Shown: positions 44,285 to 53,444 of the stretch, piece after piece
How positions within the stretch are numbered: the stretch's first letter is position 1
Layout: every line of letters begins with the position of its first letter
Assembly (NCBI RefSeq): GCF_030063365.1
Contig: NZ_JASISY010000002.1
Location: forward strand, 310,001 to 374,000
DNA length: 64,000 nt
Source: Cryobacterium sp. PH29-G1
Lineage (GTDB): Bacteria; Actinomycetota; Actinomycetes; Actinomycetales; Microbacteriaceae
Direction of reading: 5' to 3'
Made by a program: the position numbers and the translations under genes
The notes under the pieces: generated by a model
Seen by the model: only the letters and a program-made list of their open reading frames with translations
Database searches by the model: none
What the model was told of the DNA's origin: nothing

Positions 44285-45358
44285 GTGCCAGAGTCCCCAG
44301 ACGCCACGCCGAGTGCGCCCAGTCCCGTGCGGATCATGCACCGAGCGGCCCGCGTAGAGGATTGGCTGCACGATCGCCGCGAACATTCCGCCCGCCGCCG
44401 CGGCTACCAGCCGACCGTCATCCCCTATACCGGCTATGGGTCAACGGCATGGGTGCGCATTCTTTGTCGGGTCCTCCTGACCAAACCAGACAAGCCCGCC
44501 AAACGGCAAAAACGCCCGCGAGCGGATGGCCGTGACGCCGGCATTCGGGGCTGGCGCAGTTTCACCAGCGTTCCGGTCAACGATGTAACCGTCACAATTG
44601 AGATTGATGGCCAGACGCATCGCGTTCAGGCCGATCGCGGCGGAGTGGTCGACACCGTGCTTCCGGTATCGCTGCCCGCCGGTTGGCATGTTGCTCAATT
44701 GCACACCGAATTCTCCGCCGTGGCCGAGGCTCCGGTGTTCATCGTGGCACCGACGGTCGGCTACGGCGTTGTCTCCGACGTCGACGACACCGTGATGGTC
44801 ACCACGCTCCCCCGCCCACTGCTCGCAGCATGGAACACGTTCGTGCTGGACGAGCACGCCCGGGTACCGACCCCCGGAATGGCCGTCTTTCTGGAACGGT
44901 TGGCGTCATTCACCCCCGGCGCACCCGTCATCTACCTCTCCACGGGCGCCTGGAACGTGGCCCCGACACTGTCGCGTTTTCTGTCCCGAAACCTCTACCC
45001 GGCCGGGGCGCTGCTCCTAACCGACTGGGGCCCCACTCACGACCGCTGGTTTCGCAGCGGCAGCGCGCACAAACGGGACAACCTGCGTCGGCTGGCCCAA
45101 CAGTTTCCGCACATGCGCTGGATTCTTATTGGCGATGACGGACAGCACGACGAGGCCATCTACAGCGACTTTCAGCGCGACTACCCCGGCAGCGTCGCGG
45201 CCGTCGCCATTCGTCAGCTCTCCCCAAGCGAAGCGGTACTGGCCGGGGGGCGCTCACGCGACGCCGTCTTGATCGAGGGCGGCCCGGAAGCCCCGTGGGT
45301 CTACGGCCCCGACGGTTCGAGTCTGGCCAATCAACTGGCCGCGCACGGCCTGCTGTAG
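44285..45358 (+). CDS. App1-type (DUF2183) phosphatase
   Basis: The 357-residue protein belongs to the App1 (DUF2183) family, whose founder dephosphorylates phosphatidate. The C-terminal domain has the HAD-like motif SDVDDTVMVT, a middle acceptor region VIYLSTGAWNV and the GDDGQHDEAIY motif with its Asp/His residues. The N-terminal half is less conserved and begins with a basic stretch. I preferred GTG at 44285, 6 bases after CAGAAT, to the longer frame at 44219, whose first 22 residues would overlap the shared promoter region. Likely substrate is a phospholipid or phosphate ester; this is inference. It diverges from the TetR gene and converges on pyrD. Confidence 0.8.
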   Translation: MPESPDATPSAPSPVRIMHRAARVEDWLHDRREHSARRRGYQPTVIPYTGYGSTAWVRILCRVLLTKPDKPAKRQKRPRADGRDAGIRGWRSFTSVPVNDVTVTIEIDGQTHRVQADRGGVVDTVLPVSLPAGWHVAQLHTEFSAVAEAPVFIVAPTVGYGVVSDVDDTVMVTTLPRPLLAAWNTFVLDEHARVPTPGMAVFLERLASFTPGAPVIYLSTGAWNVAPTLSRFLSRNLYPAGALLLTDWGPTHDRWFRSGSAHKRDNLRRLAQQFPHMRWILIGDDGQHDEAIYSDFQRDYPGSVAAVAIRQLSPSEAVLAGGRSRDAVLIEGGPEAPWVYGPDGSSLANQLAAHGLL

Positions 45359-45395
45359 CCGGCACGCTCGCCGGAAGGCCAGCAAGAGACGGGAT

Positions 45396-46436
45396 TCAGC
45401 GAACCGGCGCCAGAATACGATCGAGGCCGCGGTTGATCTGCCGCGCCCAGAGCGGGCCGCGATAGAGGAATGCCGTGTAGCCCTGCACGAGGGTTGCCCC
45501 GGCACGGAGGCGTTCGGCGACCTGTTCGGCGGTGTCGACGCCGCCGACGGAGATGACACAGAATTCGGGCGGCACCACAGCGCGAATCTGCCGCAGAATT
45601 GCCAGCGACCGGGCGTTCAGCGGGGCGCCGGAGAGTCCGCCGGCCCCGGCTGCCGCGATGGTAGCAGCATCCGTTCGCAATCCAGCACGGGAGATCGTGG
45701 TGTTGGTAGCGATGATGCCGTCGAGGCCGAGTTCAACGGCCAGGGTCGCGATGCGCGAAACTTCGGCATCCTCGAGGTCCGGCGCGATCTTGACCAGCAG
45801 CGGGGTGGTACCGGAGGCATGCTTGACCGCGGTCAGCAGCGGGGCGAGCTGGTCGAGTTCCTGAAGTCCGCGCAGTCCCGGGGTGTTCGGCGAGCTCACG
45901 TTGACCACGAGATAGTCGGCCAGCGGGGCGAGCATCTCGGCGCTTCGCAGATAGTCCGCCGTCGCGTTATCGACCGCGGTGACCCGACTCTTTCCGATAT
46001 TGATACCGAGCACCGGGCGCCCGGCTACGGCACGCACCCGGGTCAATCGCGCAACGGCCCCGGCAGCGCCGTGGTTGTTGAAACCCATACGATTAATGAC
46101 TGCACGGTCGGCCAGAAGCCGAAACAGGCGCGGGGTGGGGTTGCCGGGTTGGGCGATGGCGGTGAGGGTACCGACCTCGACGTGTCCGAACCCGAGCTGA
46201 CCGAGGCCGAGCACGGCCTCACCGTCTTTGTCGAAGCCGGCCGCGACGCCGAACGGCGACCTGAAGTGCAGGCCGAGGGTGGTCACGCCGAGATCGGTGC
46301 GCGGCCGGGTGAACCGGTAGACCAGCCGCCCGATCCCCAGGGTGGGCAGCAGGCGAATAACGGTGAAAGCGAGGTGGTGGGCGCGCTCGGGATCGATGCG
46401 GGTCAGCACATGCTTGAAGAACAATGGATACATCAT
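45396..46436 (-). CDS. pyrD: Dihydroorotate dehydrogenase (quinone), class 2
   Basis: PyrD oxidises dihydroorotate to orotate in pyrimidine biosynthesis. This 346-residue enzyme is the membrane-associated class 2 type. It has an N-terminal helical quinone tunnel (residues about 1-40), FGVAAGFDKDGEAV, and the active site VVNVSSPNTPGLRGLQ with Ser as the catalytic base. The FMN-binding regions SVGGVDTAEQ and QGYTAFLYRGP complete it. It is the third gene of the hisD-nrdR-pyrD group, 12 bases after nrdR. The start is one of two adjacent ATGs (46436 or 46433). Confidence 0.96.
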   Translation of the reverse strand: MMYPLFFKHVLTRIDPERAHHLAFTVIRLLPTLGIGRLVYRFTRPRTDLGVTTLGLHFRSPFGVAAGFDKDGEAVLGLGQLGFGHVEVGTLTAIAQPGNPTPRLFRLLADRAVINRMGFNNHGAAGAVARLTRVRAVAGRPVLGINIGKSRVTAVDNATADYLRSAEMLAPLADYLVVNVSSPNTPGLRGLQELDQLAPLLTAVKHASGTTPLLVKIAPDLEDAEVSRIATLAVELGLDGIIATNTTISRAGLRTDAATIAAAGAGGLSGAPLNARSLAILRQIRAVVPPEFCVISVGGVDTAEQVAERLRAGATLVQGYTAFLYRGPLWARQINRGLDRILAPVR

Positions 46437-46448
46437 GCCTCTTAGGCC

Positions 46449-46973
46449 CTATGCGTGGTTGGAATTAGTGCTGGTGGTGCCGATACCGACCGTTGCGTTC
46501 GCGGCCGGGCTGACACCAGTGCGGGCGTTGTGCTCGATGCGCAGCTGAGCGATGGCGCTTTCGAAGTCCTCGAGAGAGTCAAAACCTTGGTAGACGCTCG
46601 CGAATCGCAGGTAGGCAACCTCATCGAGGTCGCGCAGCGGCGGCAGGATGGCCAGTCCGATGTCGTTGGCGTCCACCTGGGACAGGCCGGTCTGGCGAAT
46701 GGTCTCCTCGACCTTCTGGGCCAGCATGGCGAGGTCGGAGTCGGTAACCGGTCGTCCCTGGCAGGCTTTGCGCACGCCGGAAACGATTTTCTCGCGGCTG
46801 AACGGTTCGACCACACCGCTGCGCTTAATGATGTTCAGGCTGGCGGTCTCCGTGGTGCTGAAGCGGCGGCCACATTCCGGGCACTGCCGGCGCCGGCGAA
46901 TCGACAGTCCGTCGTCGCTCGTACGCGAGTCGACGACTCGGGAATCGGGGTGGCGACAAAATGGGCAGAACAT
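46449..46973 (-). CDS. nrdR: Transcriptional repressor NrdR
   Basis: NrdR represses ribonucleotide reductase genes by binding NrdR boxes. The 174-residue protein has the N-terminal zinc ribbon ([16 protein letters not shown] and [12 protein letters not shown]) and an ATP-cone domain ([20 protein letters not shown] onward). A short low-complexity Thr/Ser/Asn-rich tail follows the ATP-cone. No nrd gene lies in the window. It lies 12 bases downstream of hisD. Confidence 0.96.
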   Translation of the reverse strand: MFCPFCRHPDSRVVDSRTSDDGLSIRRRRQCPECGRRFSTTETASLNIIKRSGVVEPFSREKIVSGVRKACQGRPVTDSDLAMLAQKVEETIRQTGLSQVDANDIGLAILPPLRDLDEVAYLRFASVYQGFDSLEDFESAIAQLRIEHNARTGVSPAANATVGIGTTSTNSNHA

Positions 46974-46985
46974 CGTGCCACCAGC

Positions 46986-48314
46986 CTAGCGGTCGGTGGC
47001 GGTGGGAGCGGTCTCGAACCGGGCAGTGACGGCGTCGCCGTGCGCGGGCAGCGCCTCGGCGTTGGAGAGGGCGGCAATGTGTTCAGCGACGGCACCGAGT
47101 GCCTCCCGGCTGTACCGCACGACCTGCTGAGGTCGCAAAAAGGTATAGGCGCCGAGTCCAGAAGAGAACCGTGCCTGTCCCCCGGTCGGCAGCACGTGGT
47201 TGGACCCGGCAACATAATCCCCGAGGCTCACCGGGGAATACGGGCCGAGAAAAATTGCTCCGGCATTCTCGATCACGGCCAGCACGGCATCGGGATCGAC
47301 CGTCTGAATCTCCAGGTGCTCCGGTCCGAAGGCGTTGCTGAAGGCGGCCGCGACCTGCAGGTTGTCCACGAGCACGATCGCGGACTGGCGACCGCCCAGC
47401 GCCGCAGTGACGCGCTCGCTGTGGGTAGTGGATGCCGCCAAAACAGCGAGTCGGGCCTCGACGGCCCCGGCGAGCTCGACGGAATCGGTCACGAGGACGG
47501 CCGCGGCCAGTTCGTCGTGCTCGGCCTGGCTGACCAGGTCAGCGGCGACGAGGAGCGGATCGGCAGCGGCATCCGCTATGACGAGGATGTCGGTGGGCCC
47601 GGCCTCGGAATCGATGCCGGCCTGTCCGCGAATGAGTCGCTTGGCGGCGGCGACGTAGACGTTGCCGGGACCGGTGACGATCTGCACCGGCTCCAGACCG
47701 ATGTCTTCAACACCGTAGGCGAGGGCGCCGATAGCACCGGCACCGCCCATGGCGTATATTTCGTCGACACCGAGCAGGCCGGCGACGGCGAGGATGGTGG
47801 GGTGCACGCGGCCGTCGAAGTGGCTCTGCGGCGGTGAAGCCAGGGCGATCGAGCGCACTCCGGACACCTGTGCGGGCACGACATTCATCACCACGCTCGA
47901 CGGATAGACGGCCTTGCCGCCGGGAACGTAGAGGCCGACCCGGTTCACCGGCTGCCAGCGCTGCGTGACCGTGGCACCGGCTTCAATGGTGGTCGTCGCG
48001 TGCGGCGGTACCTGAGCGGCACTGGCCAGGCGCACCCGGCGAATGGTTTCGGTGATGGCCGTGCGCACGGCCGGGTCGAGCCCGGCAACCGCGTCGGCGA
48101 TGTGGCGCGCCGGAACCCGGACCTGGCCGGGGCGCACCCGGTCGAGGCGTTCGGCCTGGTCGAGCAGCGCAGCCCCACCACGCGCCCGCACATCGGCAAT
48201 CAGCTCGGCGGCGATATCGGAGGCGACGGCGACGCTGGTCACAGCGCGCGGAACGGAAGCCAGAAGCGCGGCCGGTGTCGGCTCGCTCCCGCGAAGGTCA
48301 ATAGTCTGGATCAT
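46986..48314 (-). CDS. hisD: Histidinol dehydrogenase
   Basis: HisD catalyses the last two steps of histidine biosynthesis, from L-histidinol to L-histidine, with zinc and NAD. The 442-residue protein starts MIQTIDLRGSEPTP and contains PVNRVGLYVPGGKAVYPSSV, the GPGNVYVAAAKRLIRGQAGI stretch, GPTDILVIAD, and the Glu-His pair of GPEHLEI. The longer frame to 48536 was rejected because it crosses the divergent promoter. A TAGGCT box (48323-48328) lies 8 bases before the ATG. It starts the hisD-nrdR-pyrD group. Confidence 0.95.
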   Translation of the reverse strand: MIQTIDLRGSEPTPAALLASVPRAVTSVAVASDIAAELIADVRARGGAALLDQAERLDRVRPGQVRVPARHIADAVAGLDPAVRTAITETIRRVRLASAAQVPPHATTTIEAGATVTQRWQPVNRVGLYVPGGKAVYPSSVVMNVVPAQVSGVRSIALASPPQSHFDGRVHPTILAVAGLLGVDEIYAMGGAGAIGALAYGVEDIGLEPVQIVTGPGNVYVAAAKRLIRGQAGIDSEAGPTDILVIADAAADPLLVAADLVSQAEHDELAAAVLVTDSVELAGAVEARLAVLAASTTHSERVTAALGGRQSAIVLVDNLQVAAAFSNAFGPEHLEIQTVDPDAVLAVIENAGAIFLGPYSPVSLGDYVAGSNHVLPTGGQARFSSGLGAYTFLRPQQVVRYSREALGAVAEHIAALSNAEALPAHGDAVTARFETAPTATDR

Positions 48315-48390
48315 CGTCGTCCAGCCTATCCGTCCAGCCGACCTAACATTCAGCGCGCGGGAATAGGCTGATACCGAAACAGATTGTTGG

Positions 48391-48996
48391 TTGTGTATGC
48401 AAAGCAACGTTGAACCCCTCGAAACGCGTCGGCCCGGTATCGTCCGGGCCGTGGTCGATGTGCCCATGACGAATCTCCGCACCGCTCCGCCGCTCGCCGC
48501 CGATCCCAATGCCCCCGATGACCTGGCCGCGTTCAAACACGCGTTTCGTCGTCATGCCGCCGGAGTCGCGGCGATCACGACGCTTGCGCCCGATGGCACT
48601 CCGGTCGGTTTCACCGCCACCTCGTTGGCATCGCTCTCCGCGGTACCGCCACTGGCCACATTCAACATGGCACGGTCCGCCAGCTCGTGGGCCGCGATCA
48701 GCGTTGCCGATCGGGTGGTCATTCACATGCTCGGCGCCCAGAATCGTGCCATCGCAGAAAAGCTCGCCGGGCCGCACGCCGATCGCTTCGTCGGCGACCA
48801 CTGGCAGCCGGGTCCACACGGACTCCCCGTACTGGCCGGAGTGACCAGCTGGATGGTCGGTCGCATCGTGGAACGGCTCTCGGTGCACAACAATGCCGTC
48901 GTGGTCGTGCAGATCGAGGGCGGCGGTATGGGCGCCGACGATGAAGCCCTGCTCTATCACGAGCGCACCTACCGAGTGCCGGGCGCCCCGGTCTAG
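48391..48996 (+). CDS. Flavin reductase family protein (HpaC/RutF-like)
   Basis: The protein of up to 201 residues has the FMN reductase-like (split barrel) pattern: FRRHAAGVAAITTLAPDGTP, VGFTATSLASLSAVPPLATF, FNMARSASSW, and VIHMLGAQNRAIAEKLAG with DRFVGDHW. Such proteins reduce flavin for partner monooxygenases or bind FMN as part of an oxygenase. The first 25 residues lack family similarity, and ATG at 48466 is a good alternative start. It diverges from hisD; no partner monooxygenase is next to it. Confidence 0.85.
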   Translation: MCMQSNVEPLETRRPGIVRAVVDVPMTNLRTAPPLAADPNAPDDLAAFKHAFRRHAAGVAAITTLAPDGTPVGFTATSLASLSAVPPLATFNMARSASSWAAISVADRVVIHMLGAQNRAIAEKLAGPHADRFVGDHWQPGPHGLPVLAGVTSWMVGRIVERLSVHNNAVVVVQIEGGGMGADDEALLYHERTYRVPGAPV

Positions 48997-49039
48997 ACCC
49001 GGCGCCGGGGCGCCGGGTCCTCGGGGCGAGGCCCGTCGC

Positions 49040-49834
49040 TTAGCGCCGTTTTCTTGCGGCGGTCAATTTGTCGGCCGCCTTGCGGCGCCGCCGTTCAGCC
49101 TCCACGACCGCGGCCTCGGCCGGTGTCGGCGCGGTGCCGCCGAGGTGTGCGGGCTGCCACCATTGGCCGGCACCGGGCACCGAGTACCCCGCCTGCACGG
49201 TGTCGACAAGGCTTTGCAGCCGGTCGTGCAGCTGCACGGTGGAGGCAGCGACGCTGGTATCGGCCGCGCCGGCGGCATCCGTGTGAAACGGTTGCCCAAA
49301 ATGGATGCTGACCGGCACGCCCAGTCGTTCCCGCAGCTTCGAGCGATGGTTCTTGGTCATCAACCGATGCCCGCCCCAGACGACCACCGGAATGATCGGC
49401 ACGTTCGCGGCCAGGGCCATACGCACCGCGCCGGTCTTCAGCTCCCGCACGGTGAATGATGCGTTGACGCCTCCCTCGGGAAACACGCCGACCAGCTCGC
49501 CGGCGGCAAGGGCTTCGACCGCCTGCGCATAGGCCTCACCACCACTCTCCATGTCCACGGAGATGTGCTTCATGCCGCGCAGCAGGCGCCCGATCATCGG
49601 CTGATCGAAGGCACCCTTTTTGGCCATGAAGCGAATGTGGCGGCGGTCGTGCAGCCAGGTAACCCACTCCACCAGGGCAAAATCGAGGTAGCCGAAATGC
49701 GTGATCGCCAGCACGGCACCGCCGGTTGCCGGTAGTTGGTTTAGTCCGGTCGTGGTCGGACGGACCCGGAGCAGGCCGAACAGGGCGCGCCCGGCACCGA
49801 TAGCGGTCGAATAGATCGGCTCTCGCTTGTGCAT
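49040..49834 (-). CDS. 1-acylglycerol-3-phosphate O-acyltransferase-like (PlsC family)
   Basis: The 264-residue protein is a PlsC/LPLAT-family acyltransferase. It has the HX4D motif as THFGYLD, the FPEGG motif (GVFPEGGVNAS) and VPIIPVVVWGGHRL. These enzymes acylate lysophosphatidate or related glycolipid acceptors at the membrane. The C-terminus is strongly basic (RRRRKAADKLTAARKRR). The ATG at 49834 is preceded by TAGGCT (49841-49846) at 6 bases and also by AGGAG, so it could be leaderless or use a ribosome-binding site. It lies 31 bases after dnaE in the same direction. Confidence 0.9.
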   Translation of the reverse strand: MHKREPIYSTAIGAGRALFGLLRVRPTTTGLNQLPATGGAVLAITHFGYLDFALVEWVTWLHDRRHIRFMAKKGAFDQPMIGRLLRGMKHISVDMESGGEAYAQAVEALAAGELVGVFPEGGVNASFTVRELKTGAVRMALAANVPIIPVVVWGGHRLMTKNHRSKLRERLGVPVSIHFGQPFHTDAAGAADTSVAASTVQLHDRLQSLVDTVQAGYSVPGAGQWWQPAHLGGTAPTPAEAAVVEAERRRRKAADKLTAARKRR

Positions 49835-49865
49835 GCTCCTAGCCTAGGCCTGTCAGCGACCACGA

Positions 49866-52800
49866 TCAGGTCAGGCAGTTCGGTCCGAGAATGCTCTTGA
49901 GCTCGCCGAACAGATCGGCGCTCACCTTCACCCGGTGCGGCAGCTCGAACACCCGCGCGACATCATTCTTGACCAGTTTGAGCCGCACCTCGGCGTCGCC
50001 CGCATGGCGTTTGAGAATCTCACCGAGCGCGCTCACAGTGTCGGTGGTCGCTCGGGACTCCCCCACCGTTATGGATACCATGCTCTGGTCGGAGCCCTGG
50101 CCCAGGTCAGGCTGGAACACACTGAACGCGTGCAGGTTCATGCCGTCGTCGCGCAGGCTGACCCGACCGCGCACCACGACAACCGAGTCGCTGATCAGCT
50201 CGGGCGCAAACTCAAGGTAGGCCTTGCCCATGAACATCGCGGTGATCTCACCGCCGAAGTCTTCAACCTGAATCATGCCGTACTGGTTGCCCGACTTCTT
50301 GGCAATGCGGTGTTGCACGCTCGTGATCAGCCCGGCCACGGTCACAGTGTCACCGTCTTCGGTCGATTCCGACGCGATCAGGTCGGCAATTGTCGTGCTC
50401 GCATGCTTGGCGAGCGGTATCTCCAGCCCGGCCAGCGGATGGTCGGACACATACAGCCCGAGCATGTCGCGTTCGTAGGCGAGTTTCTCCTTCTTGCTCC
50501 ACTCCGGCCGCTCGGGCACCTGCTCGGTGTCCTGCGGTTCGTCGAACAGGCTGTCGAAGTCGAACCCGATGTTGCCGTTGCTCTCCTCCCGCTTGATCTT
50601 GACGGCGGATTCCACGGCGGATTCGTGAATTTCCACCATGCCGCGTCGCGTCGCGCCGAGCGAGTCGAACGCTCCGGCTTTGACGAGCGATTCGATCGTG
50701 CGTTTGTTGGCGACCGGTAGGGGCACCTTGCGCAGAAAGTCGTGGAACGACTCGAAGCGGCCCTTCTCTTCCCGGGCTCCACGAATAGCCTCAACGACGT
50801 TGAAGCCAACGTTGCGCACGGCGCCGAGACCGAAGCGGATGTCGGTGCCCACGGCAGCAAAAAACCCGATCGACTCATTGACGTCCGGGGCCAGCACCTG
50901 AATGCCCATGCGCCGGCATTCGTTCAGGTACAGCGCGAGCTTGTCTCTGGAGTCACCGACGCTCGTGAGCAGGGCCGCCATGTACTCGGCCGGGTAGACG
51001 GCCTTGAGGTAGGCCGTCCAGTACGAGAGAACGCCATACGCAGCGGAGTGGGCCTTGTTGAAGGCATAGTCGGAGAACGGCAGCAGAATATTCCAGACCG
51101 TGGTGACAGCATCCATTGAATAGCCGCGGTCCTGCATGCCCTTGGAGAAGCCCTCGAACTGCTTGTCGAGCTCCGATTTCTTCTTTTTACCCATGGCCCG
51201 ACGCAGCAGGTCGGCTTCACCGAGCGTGAAACCGGCGAGCACCTGCGCGATCGACATCACCTGTTCCTGGTAGACGATCAGGCCGTAGGTGGTTCCGATA
51301 ACCTCGCGCAGGGGCTCTTCGAGCTCTTTGTGAATCGGAATGATCTCCTGCACACCGGTTTTTCGCAGCGCGTAGTTGGTGTGGGAGTTGGCACCCATGG
51401 GGCCGGGGCGGTAGAGGGCGATCACGGCCGAGATGTCTTCGAAGTTGTCGGGCTTCATGAGCCGCAGCAGGGCGCGCATCGGCCCGCCGTCGAGCTGGAA
51501 TACGCCGAGGGTGTCACCGCGCGCGAGCAGTTCGTAGGCGGCAGGGTCTTCGAGCCCGAGGTCTTCGAGAATGGGACGGTGTCCGCGGTTCACGGCGATG
51601 TTGTCGAGGGTGTCGTCGATGATGGTGAGGTTGCGCAGCCCCAGGAAGTCCATCTTGATCAGTCCGAGGGCTTCGGACGCCGGATAGTCGAATTGGGTGA
51701 CAACCTGGCCATCCGCTTCACGTTTCATGATCGGAATGATGTCGATCAGGGGGTCGCTCGACATGATCACACCGGCAGCGTGCACGCCCCACTGGCGTTT
51801 CAGGTTTTCCAGGCCGAGGGCGGTGTCGAAGACGGTGCGCGCTTCGGGGTCGCTTTCAATCACCGCACGAAAGTCGGCCGCTTCGCGGTAGCGCGGGTGG
51901 TCTTTGTCGAACATGCCGGTGAGGGGCACGTCCTTGCCCATGATCGCCGGCGGCATGGCCTTGGTGAGCTTGTCGCCCATGCCGAAGGGAAAGCCGAGCA
52001 CGCGGGAGGCGTCCTTGAGGGCCTGCTTCGCCTTGATCGTGCCGTAGGTGACGATCTGCGCGACGCGTTCCTCGCCGTATTTCTCGGTGACGTACTTGAT
52101 GACCTCGCCGCGACGCCGCTCGTCAAAGTCGACGTCGAAGTCGGGCATGGACACCCGGTCGGGGTTGAGGAAACGTTCGAAGATGAGGCCGTGCACGAGC
52201 GGGTCGAGGTCGGTGATGCCCATCGCGTAGGCGACCATCGAACCGGCACCCGAACCGCGCCCGGGGCCGACGCGGATCCCCTGCTGCTTGGACCACATGA
52301 TGAAGTCGGCGACGACCAGAAAGTAACCGGGGAAACCCATCTGCACGATGATGCCGATTTCGTAGTCGGCTCGCTTACGCACATCGTCAGGAATGCCCTT
52401 CGGGTAGCGTTTGGCCAGCCCGACCTCGTTCTCTTTAATAAACCAGCTCTCCTCGTTTTCGCCCTCTGGGCACGGAAAACGAGGCATGTAGTTGGCTTTG
52501 GTGTTGAATTCCACCTCACAGCGCTCGGCGATGAGCAGGGTGTTGTCGCAGGCTTCGGGGTGGTCACGAAACAGGTGCCGCATTTGCGCGGCCGTCTTCA
52601 GATAGAACTCGTTGGAGTCGAACTTGAACCTGTTGGGGTCATCCAGCGTGGACGCCGATTGCACACACAACAGGGCGGCGTGAGCGGTGGCATCGTGCGC
52701 GTGCGTGTAGTGCAGGTCATTGCTGGCCAGCAGGGGAAGGTCGAGCTCCTTGGCCAGTTTAAGTAGGTCGGTCATGGTGCGGCGTTCGATATCGATGCCG

Positions 52801-53396
52801 TGGTCCATGATCTCGCAGAAAAAGTTCTCCTTGCCGAAGATGTCCTGAAAATCACCCGCGGCCTTCTTGGCCTCCTCATATTGGCCGAGGCGCAGACGCG
52901 TCTGCACCTCCCCACCGACACAGCCGGTGGTGCCGATCAGGCCCTTCGAGTATTGGCTGAGCAGCTCGCGGTCCATGCGGGGTTTGAAGTAGTAACCCTC
53001 GAGGCTCGCCTTTGATGAGAGCCGAAACAGGTTGTGCATTCCCGCGGTGTTTTCGGAGAGCAGCGTCATGTGCGTGTACGAGCCGGCGCCACCGACGTCG
53101 TCTCGGTTCTGGCCGCTCGTGCCCCAGCGCACGCGGGTTTTGTCTCGGCGGTCGGTGCCCGGCGTGATGTACGCCTCGGTGCCGATGATCGGCTTGATGC
53201 CGGCATCGGTCGCGCTCTTCCAGAAATCGAAGGCACCGAACACGTTACCGTGGTCGGTGATCGCAACGGCCGGCATCCCCTGTTCCACCGCGGCGTTGAT
53301 CAGGGGTTTCACCCGCGCAGCGCCGTCGAGCATGGAATATTCGCTGTGCACGTGCAGGTGCACGAACGAATCGGTGGCACTTACCGGGTTACTCAC
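49866..53396 (-). CDS. dnaE: DNA polymerase III subunit alpha
   Basis: The 1176-residue replicative polymerase has a PHP domain starting FVHLHVHSEYSMLDGAARV and the polymerase palm motif MPDFDVDFDERRRGEVI carrying catalytic acidic residues. The fingers region includes PGRGSGAGSMVAYA, a tandem HhH is present, and a C-terminal OB fold includes VTVAGLITSVQHRIAKKSGN. This is the DnaE1-type main replicative polymerase of actinobacteria. The start is GTG at 53396 with CGGAG upstream. It lies 48 bases downstream of rluD in the division cluster. Confidence 0.97.
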   Translation of the reverse strand: MSNPVSATDSFVHLHVHSEYSMLDGAARVKPLINAAVEQGMPAVAITDHGNVFGAFDFWKSATDAGIKPIIGTEAYITPGTDRRDKTRVRWGTSGQNRDDVGGAGSYTHMTLLSENTAGMHNLFRLSSKASLEGYYFKPRMDRELLSQYSKGLIGTTGCVGGEVQTRLRLGQYEEAKKAAGDFQDIFGKENFFCEIMDHGIDIERRTMTDLLKLAKELDLPLLASNDLHYTHAHDATAHAALLCVQSASTLDDPNRFKFDSNEFYLKTAAQMRHLFRDHPEACDNTLLIAERCEVEFNTKANYMPRFPCPEGENEESWFIKENEVGLAKRYPKGIPDDVRKRADYEIGIIVQMGFPGYFLVVADFIMWSKQQGIRVGPGRGSGAGSMVAYAMGITDLDPLVHGLIFERFLNPDRVSMPDFDVDFDERRRGEVIKYVTEKYGEERVAQIVTYGTIKAKQALKDASRVLGFPFGMGDKLTKAMPPAIMGKDVPLTGMFDKDHPRYREAADFRAVIESDPEARTVFDTALGLENLKRQWGVHAAGVIMSSDPLIDIIPIMKREADGQVVTQFDYPASEALGLIKMDFLGLRNLTIIDDTLDNIAVNRGHRPILEDLGLEDPAAYELLARGDTLGVFQLDGGPMRALLRLMKPDNFEDISAVIALYRPGPMGANSHTNYALRKTGVQEIIPIHKELEEPLREVIGTTYGLIVYQEQVMSIAQVLAGFTLGEADLLRRAMGKKKKSELDKQFEGFSKGMQDRGYSMDAVTTVWNILLPFSDYAFNKAHSAAYGVLSYWTAYLKAVYPAEYMAALLTSVGDSRDKLALYLNECRRMGIQVLAPDVNESIGFFAAVGTDIRFGLGAVRNVGFNVVEAIRGAREEKGRFESFHDFLRKVPLPVANKRTIESLVKAGAFDSLGATRRGMVEIHESAVESAVKIKREESNGNIGFDFDSLFDEPQDTEQVPERPEWSKKEKLAYERDMLGLYVSDHPLAGLEIPLAKHASTTIADLIASESTEDGDTVTVAGLITSVQHRIAKKSGNQYGMIQVEDFGGEITAMFMGKAYLEFAPELISDSVVVVRGRVSLRDDGMNLHAFSVFQPDLGQGSDQSMVSITVGESRATTDTVSALGEILKRHAGDAEVRLKLVKNDVARVFELPHRVKVSADLFGELKSILGPNCLT

Positions 53397-53444
53397 GATG
53401 ACTCCGACGTGTTAATGAAACGGTTAGGGAAGAGTCGGCCTTGG

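Noticed and set aside
51330..52766. 478-codon plus-strand frame opposite dnaE
   Set aside because: It lies wholly inside dnaE on the other strand; the dnaE motifs are unambiguous and this frame has none.
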